Origin: Cerrena zonata | Taxonomy: Eukaryota > Basidiomycota > Agaricomycetes > Polyporales > Cerrenaceae | NCBI GenBank assembly: GCA_038087015.1 | Contig: JASBNA010000014.1 | Location: forward strand, 806,001 to 870,000 | Length of the DNA: 64,000 nt | Reading direction: 5' to 3' | Shown here: piece by piece, positions 56,618 to 64,000 of the stretch | Layout: every line of letters starts with the position of its first letter | How positions within the stretch are numbered: the first letter of the stretch is position 1 | Translations under genes and position numbers: made by a program | Notes under the pieces: model-generated | The model's database searches: none | Seen by the model: only the letters and a program-made list of their open reading frames with translations | What the model was told of the DNA's origin: nothing

Positions 56618-57980
56618 TCTGGTTTGCTATGTATCCCTGTTACTCTACTCTCTTGCCATCCATCGTCCATGCTCTGCTGTCGCTCGCTCGCTCGTTGTCG
56701 TCTGTTGTATTTACATGTACTATTACCCTCTTCATCACTCTCTTGCCCGCTGCACGTACTTATTGTACACTCTTTAATTCCACTCGCTCTTTCTTGTCCA
56801 AAATTCTTCGTTGATCGCCGTATAAGCTTTCTCTGTCCATTGTTACTATCATACCGCTTGTTTCATAGCTCCCTTCCCATCTGCGTTATTACCTCGCAAC
56901 AGTCCCATACGCTACGCCCTAGTCAATAACATCACCTAATTGTTCTAATCATACGTTTGCAACATCATACCAGTGTCTCGAGCGGATCGAAACCCCAGCA
57001 GTGCTCTTTTGCTTCTTTGTACAGAGCCCGGTTGACTCGGGATACCACCTACAGCTTCAAGTCCATGTAAGTAGAATCAATCCCTGACTATCACCGTCGG
57101 ACGAATTTCACTTATGAAACACGCCTCACAGGCACTTCTGTCCCCGTGTACCATCCCGCAGCTTCTAGCCTTTTCACAATTACATGTAACGAACGGTATT
57201 CCCATCCAGGAGGCGTCAGGGAAAAAGGCAGTACACTCATCAACCACTCATCACACCCTTTCCCTTCCGAAGTTCTGATTGGCAATCGTGGATCAAACAA
57301 AGTTCTTGTTCTCCAATGTCGTTTTTGTTCTCGCAGACGCCCCTGCTCATTTAAGCGAAACCTTAAGACAATTAAACCGGTTTCCGCCTTGGCGACTGGA
57401 GCTGGTGGAGGGAAAACACAAACAGGGCAAGTGTTGTATTTCACTATTTTTTTGCTTGCGCTTTTCACCTTCGCGTTCTTTATTGTTTCTACTCGATTTC
57501 CAATCAGAGCTTTCAACCACACACGCGATATGTGGTTCGACTTCGAATTTCAAAAGCTGTTGACAATTAGGTTCGTCGTCGGCATGAACGAAATGGTCAT
57601 AATGACATGGCATGACATCTTGCATCAGCGGCCGTGGTCCTGCCTGGGTGCTCCGAGTTGACCTTCCCGATTTCTGTGATTCTGTGACCCGAGGCAGAGT
57701 ATTCTAGGTATATTGAACCTACGGGACTCCCGAGTATTTCATCGCGACTGCTAGTCTGTGTTAGGAAATCAAACATCCGGCGGCGAGTCTCAAGTCATAC
57801 TTTTTACTTCACAGACTTGGACTAGATATTCGTAAACGCTTACCTGAGAGAACAGTTAATAAAGATATAGGCGATGTGTGTGCCGATATGTAGTTGTGAA
57901 GTTATTACACCGGCGTGAATACTATTGAATGTGTTCCCACAGCGCAGACAGTATCATCTCACCCGTATTATACTCGAGTA
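56618..57980. other. intergenic, no convincing gene
   Basis: About 1.36 kb. The first 300 bp are pyrimidine-rich (CTCGCTCGCTCG near 56690), as expected for a 3' region. Long frames overlap on both strands at 57112-57661 (136 and 171 codons), but neither has a recognisable domain, and an ATG-to-stop gene model could not be built for either. Confidence 0.35.
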
Positions 57981-58532
57981 CTAACTTCTGACTTGAATGA
58001 CGTGTTGGAACTGTGCTGAGTGGGCTTCACCGTTAGCGCCTACAGAAGCAGCCTGAAGAGTGTTCGAACATCGTAAGACTCTCTATTTTTTTGTCTCTCT
58101 GGTTGCTAGGAGCTTACCTTCGGTGGAGAAGAAACACAACTAGAACTTTGTGTGTCAGCACCTCTGACTAACACACCGATGAGCTGTACAATCAAGACCA
58201 ATGCGGCACTCGTCTTCGATTCCTGATGAAAGAAGCTCAATGCAAGGACAGTCAGGGTTACATCAACAGATGCGGGGATGTCACGGTGATGAGAGGTCCA
58301 AACACTCTGTTGCCAACAGACAAAGTTAAGATCCAGATATTCGTTAATATGATCGTCGTGTGCTTGATACCAGATGAGCTATAGCTTCTCCAGGAACTGA
58401 TGCATGATTGTCTGGATGCACATACGTATCCCAGGTTTCAGACCCTGACTTCGAGTAACAGGGGCATGAAGTTCCGAGTGTGATCGAGATATTGGATGTT
58501 CGGAGATACCATCCAATCCTATCAGTGTCCAT
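57981..58532 (-). CDS. short spliced gene of unknown function
   Basis: Three exons, 58371-58532, 58118-58306 and 57981-58052, with introns of 64 and 65 bp, both GT..AG and phase 0, give 140 residues. Readings include MDTDRIGWYLRTSNISITLG, YVHPDNHASVPGEAIAHL, then SVWTSHHRDIPASVDVTLTV and the end GANGEAHSAQFQHVIQVRS at TAG 57981-57983. The first intron removes an in-frame stop, and both junctions preserve the frame, which is unlikely by chance. No signal peptide or family is recognised, and the first exon could extend further upstream. Support is only the splice logic. Confidence 0.4.
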
Positions 58533-59207
58533 CTGCTTTTGAGTTGTATCATGCGGTATTTGAAAGAAACAGATGCTTATGTCCGGCCTTTTCGAGCTGA
58601 GACTGGTGGTCTGTGGGTGCTTGCATCAGTATCATAAGCGGGTAACCGGATTGACCTAGGCCTGTTGTTTCAAATTAGAAGCTATTTCTCCTGATCAACA
58701 GCTAGAAGTGAGGCAGTTGACGAATTAATATCAATGCACCAAATGGATTTCTTACCTTCGCCGGGGAGTCCACGGTAAAAGATATTGGACTCTACCATGT
58801 GGTACTGGGTTTTCGGTTCGATCCTTTAACTCGGTATGAATATAGCACTACTCACGGCAGCATGCGTCGTTTGGGGATGGAACCATCTAACGATTTCCCT
58901 GCATCTATTCGAGGGCAGAAATTCAGGCTACGAAAGAGGGGAACAGCCGTGGAAAGACACGTTAGCAAGGGTCTCATTTTCCACTTACAAGCGTTCATTA
59001 TCGAGGTTTCCTGTATCGGAGTAGAAAGGTAAGTTTTACACGTCGCGCTCACTTTCAGCAAATTTCATGAGTATTACCACTCATATTAACGTAAACGCAT
59101 CCGTGCTAGTTACTTTCCTGTGTGATCACCGTCGCCTTAATCAAAATCCGAACCCATCCCAGCCATCATCCTCGTCTTCATCGTCCGTAACGGGTATAAA
59201 ACGCTTT
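58533..59207. other. intergenic, no gene seen
   Basis: 675 bp between two minus-strand genes. Open frames are short and unsupported. Confidence 0.4.
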
Positions 59208-60923
59208 TCACGACGCTGTACAGTCATCAGTCAGTTCAACGGACGGTATGGTAATATCAAAGGGCAATACCGTTTCGACGCTTGCTATTCCGTACGCTCG
59301 TCTTTGCTTGATGCTCATCGGTTTCATAGATGTTACTGGAGACGAGGAATATGCCACTAGAGAAGGGGTTTTAGACGGAGTGGAGCTGAGAACTACAACA
59401 TCAGGGAGAGATGCGGTTCGATTTGATTCTGCTTGACGATTATCATAGATACTATCGAGGTTTTGATGTGTGTGCGGTTTATCGGTCGGATTACTAGTTG
59501 TGGAGACGGCAGTGACAGGAAGTGCGTTTTCAGCGAGCGTAGAAACAGATTCGGCAAGCGTAGTATGTGGTACCGGAGACACAGCCATTTGGAGGGACGT
59601 TTGGGTTTCCGTAGCATGAGGAGCAGGTATATCGTCTATGGGTCTAGAGATGCGAGCAAGCTGATTGGGCGGAGGGTATTCTAGAGGTTCATACTGTGAA
59701 GGTAGCGAAGGTTGCTGTGACTCAAGATCACCCGTCAGGTCAGTTATATTCGAGATTTGGGGAGCAGTTAGTAGTGGGATTTCCTGAGATCCTTCTACGG
59801 TACTGGATGCGACAGATGAAGATGAAGACGAAGGCGAGGGTGATATTGGCTTCGGGTCATCATTGTCGTCATCTCCGAAAGAGTCAAGTTTTCTTCTTTT
59901 GAGAGGCCGTTCAGAAGTAGAACCAGCAGATAGATACGTTGGAGATGAAAGCAGGGCTAGAGAAGAGGACGGAAGAGGGTCCATCGGAATAGCGGGCGAG
60001 GAATCGAGAGGGCGTAAAGAGGTGGGTGAGCGCATATACCCAGACATATGTTTCGAGGTGGTGTGACTATCAACACCACCTTCCGTTCGCATCTTGGTAA
60101 ACCTAGGTTTTACGGTCCGTAATGCCTCGTTTAAGCACTTTTGTACGAGGCGTGGCATCATGTCTCCCATAGCATCGTCGAGGTGCTCTTTGAAGTAGGT
60201 TCGTGAGGATTCGATATGTAACGGAATTGCTTGCACGAGGGGAAGGAGTGGTGTTATGGAAGAGATAAGTTGGCTTTGTTGCTCCTGGATGGAAGCTAAG
60301 GTTCGGCTTTGAGTCTGATTGACCTACACGTGTAATTCCGATCGGTCAAGCTTGTCTCTATCGATTTCGTACGCATACATACCATATGTAGGATCTCTAC
60401 TTCCTTCGAGAGTGATTCCAATCGTCGAGACATAACTGTGACATCTCTGCTTAGGTGGTCAAACTTGTCTTGTTGTGCGGGTGCGCCAAGAGACCTTTGT
60501 AACTCGACCTGACATCGATTGACTGTGCATGACGACTGTAGGAGTAGAATCAGGTGCATATATATGGCCTAACGTACCAACAGACACCATCTCTTCGATG
60601 AGATTCTCCTGCCCGCGGCCAAAGAGCTTAGTGATAGAATCCATCTTGTTCTTCGAGTTGTCTACGTCTTTCACGAGGTTGTGTACTGAATCTGTGAACT
60701 TCTCTAGGCTTGCTTTCGTGTCGTGAAGCAATATCCTTGCAGAGGTTCCTGTTCTATCTGTGGCTACAATCGGTGCGTGTTTGTTGAGAGAAGCCGTGTT
60801 CTTTGTAGAGACAGTCCCCGTTGCAGAGGAGGATGCTTGACGGAAGTTAGATGTGGAGGGGTGGTTTTGAGTGGTTTGCAAGAGATGGCTCCAGAGCATC
60901 GTTGAGGATGTCATTGGTTTCAT
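59208..60923 (-). CDS. coiled-coil, Ser-rich, probably nuclear protein
   Basis: Three exons; the introns at about 60536-60590 and 60324-60382 each keep frame. From ATG 60923 it starts MKPMTSSTMLWSHLLQTTQN. A helical region follows, with heptad-like segments FTDSVHNLVKDVDNSKNKMD, DKFDHLSRDVTVMSRRLESL, SKEVEILHM and QTQSRTLASIQEQQSQLISS. The C-terminal half is disordered and Ser/Pro-rich, with a nuclear-signal-like RPLKRRKLDSFGDDD, ending TDDCTAS at 59208. Central coiled coil plus disordered tail is an architecture shared with chromosome-axis or recombination accessory factors such as Mer2/Rec15, but this is only an architectural likeness. An upstream non-coding exon is possible because a CGCAG acceptor-like site precedes the ATG. 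Confidence 0.62.
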
Positions 60924-62043
60924 TTTCCAATTACGTCCTGCGATAAACACAAGACTTGATGGATGTTAGGAAGATTTATGGCGGTCTGGTACACCAATGT
61001 TGGACAAATGATGTAGTGGCGAGGCGCTGTTTAGGGACTAAACTTGGGAAACGCAAGCTGGGTCTGATTCAACGTACAGACCAGGAAATGGTTTTCTGTG
61101 ATGATAGATGACAGTTAGGGCTTGATACACCTTTTCGAAAGATTTGAGAACTGACTGGCAGTGTGAAAGTACTAAACAGAAAAGTGGAGATCCTGTGAGT
61201 GCATTCGGCAAACGCCGAATAGCCACGTTAGTGACGACTTCAAACTTTCAACTCGAAGTCGATCCTAAGTTAGTAGATCGTCATCGTCCCATCCTTCCTG
61301 CAAATGACCGCCTTTTGTATATCGAGGTATAATTTTCCTTTTCCCCAGAAGACCTAAGCCTACGCATGTTCTACCAGCTTGCTGGCTACTCAGCTAGTCA
61401 AGCAACGACCCCTCACACTGGTTTCGAGCCTGTGCCATTCCCGTCGATATATCCCGGGATAGTTCTAATTGGATAGTTATATCCTCTATCGAAGCATTGG
61501 GAGACTGTCACGGCTTCGTGTGTAGTCAATGCAAGACCGATTGAAAAGTACTTGGCAACCACCAATATGTTTTAATATGTTCTGCTTCACGAGGATCTCC
61601 TCCAATGCGGAGTCAGTGAAGGGAGAATCTCGAGGTATGTTTCCATCAATTCTTCCAACGCTCGTTATTTAACAGGTCATTTAGTACCGAAATAAATCGC
61701 ATGTTCCAAACTTAAATTCATTCGAATACTAAGGGTCTAGGGTCCACACTCGAAACTAGTACATTCTTCTGACAGCGCGCCGTACGATCTTACCGCCGGG
61801 GGAATCTATCTGTCCATATTTCAAGGTTAGCTGATGTGATTGCTACCGCGGCGAGACACCACTGTTGACTGAGAATGATCACTGTCTCGGCATTGTACAG
61901 CAAACATTTGCATCTTTGTTGTAACTGGGTTCAACTCGTCAACCCTATATACCTATGAAACGATCCCATCTATGGCGCGATGTTACCTAGTGTTATTATT
62001 CTGTCTCCGAGGAGGCCGTGCAGGTTCAAAGATCTTCAAAGCA
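60924..62043. other. intergenic, no gene seen
   Basis: About 1.1 kb. A few frames under 65 codons; no domain, repeat or RNA gene recognised. Confidence 0.4.
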
Positions 62044-62050
62044 TATAAAA
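62044..62050 (+). promoter_or_regulatory. TATA box of the secreted ART-like gene
   Basis: TATAAAA, 119 bp upstream of the ATG at 62163. Confidence 0.55.
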
Positions 62051-62162
62051 GTACCAGCAAAATCCGTGTATTGCTAGGTCTGGCCCCTCGTTCATTCCTT
62101 TGTTCCCTTACCGGCTGGTTCTGGTATACCTCTTCATTCAAGACTCACTCACTGTACCCGTC

Positions 62163-63957
62163 ATGAATTCTCTAACCAAACTATCCGTCACGATATTATG
62201 TCTCTGCTTCTTGGCTCATGCTGCTCCCTTGTTCGAGGTATGTGTATACCGTGCTCACTCAAGTTAGAGTCGTTAAATACTTATGACCCGTATAGTTTAA
62301 TGAACGTAATATTGTCGAAGTACGCGGATTGTTCGGGAAAAAGCCTATCAAGACATTACCCGCTCAGAAACCCACAACAATCTCGATACCTCATGTGTCT
62401 ATGCCGCTCCTTACCCCTTCTGGGCGGCCATCTGTTGTCCCGCCCGCAGGTACATTTTTGACTTCTGCAGCGCTAGCTACTTCGGCGAGTTTATAAATAT
62501 GTGTCAGATTACATCTATATTGATGATAGTTCAGTCATCTGTTCAGGTATCGGCGCGGCGTCCAGGGTCTAGTCTCATAGGACTATCCTCAGTTGCTACT
62601 GAATCTACCCCACTGGTCATTGCAACGTCGAGTGCTGTCATATCAGGCCCTGCACCGTCCGGTCATTCTATATCACTGAGCGTTAGTACAACTTCCAGCA
62701 TCATCCTGTCAAGCTCTACTCCAACTAGTAGCGTGATCCCGTCGAGCGAAGTGCAGACCAGCGCCGTATCCATATCATCAAGTGTCTCAGCATCTTCCCC
62801 TGCACCGACTGGAAATACAACGGACACAAGTGATGACTCGGTAATTTGATCTTCTGTATAGGTCGTGTTTCATCGCTGAAATGCTTTCTATTACAGTGTC
62901 CTTTGCCGTCCGTTACAACGTCAAAAAGGAGTCGAGACTATTTCTTCGGTCCACTCAGACGTTTTTTCCGAAGGGCCATTGAAGATCCTCAACCCAATGC
63001 CCTTGAATTTGTCGGATTTCATGGTACCAATAGCGTGAGCGACCTCATGCTGAATTTGTATCTGTTAGTAGTATCTGACTTAAAGCTTTACTCTTGTATA
63101 GGGCACAGCAGCGACGTGGATGGCTAAGGGTGAACTCGTCAAACCAAGTATGTTTAATAGTCAGATCACTCGTTGCATTGCTAATAAACTCGTCTAGGTG
63201 GTGGGGGCACTTCTGGAGGTGGTGCTGAACTAGGACCTGGTTTGTATGTAAGCGATGACGTTGAACAGTAAGCAAGTATTTCCCCCGTGAACTTGACTCC
63301 TGGCTGATTATTGTTATGATTTTAGGGCTCAGATTTACGCCAATGGAAATGCCAGCAAGAACAAGAGCAAACCACAGATCTGTGCTATCTTTGCAAAGAA
63401 TTCTGCACAGTGGAGAGCTCTGCCAAAGGTGAAACATCTTAACATTCATTTATGGTGATCGGACACTGATATTGCCATGTCTTCTTGTGTTAGGTTGAAT
63501 TCTCCCAATCACTCTTCAAGAATAAGAATCAAAAGGCCCGTGCCGACATTCTCCACGCATTCTTCCTACTCTCCCAAGGCAGGTTCGATGCCACACAAGC
63601 CATTGTATTCGGCTCGTTAGCCGGAAAGGCAAACCAGATGGTCATTCCTGAAGGGCTCAATCCGCAATTTTCTGCGCAGTGTTTCAATGCTGAGATTGTA
63701 GAAGGAGATGGTATGGTTAATGCTCAGAATATGGCACAACTGCCTCAGCTTCCTGCGGGTGTGCTTCCTGTGACAGATGAGGTACGTGGGCTTTTTCGCT
63801 GTTATTGTGGATTACTGGACCCGGGGGACTGACATGATCTGCTATTGTCCAGGCACGCTATAGCAGTGATGAGCGACGAGAACAATGGACCATTCAGATA
63901 CCAAATAATGCCATACTGCAACTCGCACCCGGCTTTAGTTGCGGTAGGGCAACCTGA
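62163..63957 (+). CDS. secreted protein with ADP-ribosyltransferase-like domain
   Basis: Exon 1 (62163-62237) is a signal peptide, MNSLTKLSVTILCLCFLAHA. A linker follows with KPIKTLPAQKPTTISIPHVS, then, after an 80-bp intron (62450-62529), a long Ser/Thr-rich stretch likely to be O-glycosylated. A dibasic KRSR (62928 region) precedes the globular domain. That domain has EFVGFHGTNS, then GTAATWMAKGELVKP, AELGPGLYVSDD and AQIYA, the order H-G-T ... G-x-G-x-Y of PARP/diphtheria-type ADP-ribosyltransferase folds. A later QLPAGVLPV and an IQIPNNAILQLAPGF end lead to TGA 63955-63957. The reading frame is complete. The catalytic glutamate is not assigned. It may act outside the cell, but the target is unknown and activity is inferred. 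Confidence 0.7.
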
Positions 63958-64000
63958 TGTGATAATATTATTCACAGTCTGTTAACAAGGGCATTTCAAA

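Noticed and set aside
57146..57661. 171-codon plus-strand frame
   Set aside because: It is overlapped by a 136-codon minus-strand frame; neither has a recognisable motif or a start exon with good support.

Overview
The window is nuclear DNA of a basidiomycete fungus, most likely a plant-biomass-degrading mushroom-forming species (Agaricomycetes). The evidence is dense short introns (about 45-80 bp, GT..AG, some exons only 13-19 nt), a secreted AA9 polysaccharide monooxygenase with a CBM1 tail, a laccase, a Cop-type sesquiterpene synthase, F-box/LRR proteins resembling the basidiomycete expansion, a decayed TKL-type kinase and several basidiomycete-type hypothetical proteins. Products were assigned by reading translations and splicing exons by eye; no database search was run. 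Exon borders are explicit where given and otherwise approximate.

Layout. 0-3.6 kb: tail of a small secreted Cys-containing protein at the left edge, then TRM82 and a TMEM97/EMA19-like gene with start codons only 48 bp apart. 4.6-9.7 kb: AA9 LPMO, sesquiterpene synthase, and a Crh-like GH16 gene with a one-base frameshift. 10.6-16.4 kb: Bud6/Aip3 and a laccase, convergent. 18-29 kb: three F-box-type genes and an LRR protein around the most unusual locus here, a secreted precursor (21862-23379) made of 15 near-identical His/Gly/Ser/Arg peptides separated by dibasic Kex2-type sites and built from duplicated phase-0 exons. 29-31 kb: a complete cytochrome P450.

32-43.8 kb: a tandem pair of related hypothetical genes, mitochondrial ribosomal protein uL23m, a Dcr2-like metallophosphatase, a conserved hypothetical protein, an APH-type kinase and a fourth F-box gene. 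44-51.5 kb: a TKL-kinase pseudogene with three disabling lesions and a lost DFG aspartate, a long GH1 beta-glucosidase, a hypothetical protein and an intron-containing tRNA-Glu(UUC). 51.5-64 kb: gene-poor DNA with two low-complexity, probably nuclear proteins, a short spliced gene that has been easy to overlook, and at the right edge a secreted protein with an ADP-ribosyltransferase-like domain behind a Ser/Thr linker and a Kex2-like site.

The secreted enzymes (LPMO, laccase, GH16, GH1) fit wood or litter decay and wall remodelling. The terpene synthase and P450 are 20 kb apart with unrelated genes between, so a shared biosynthetic cluster is not supported. Housekeeping genes are intact and compact, while intergenic DNA around the secreted and F-box genes is long and featureless.
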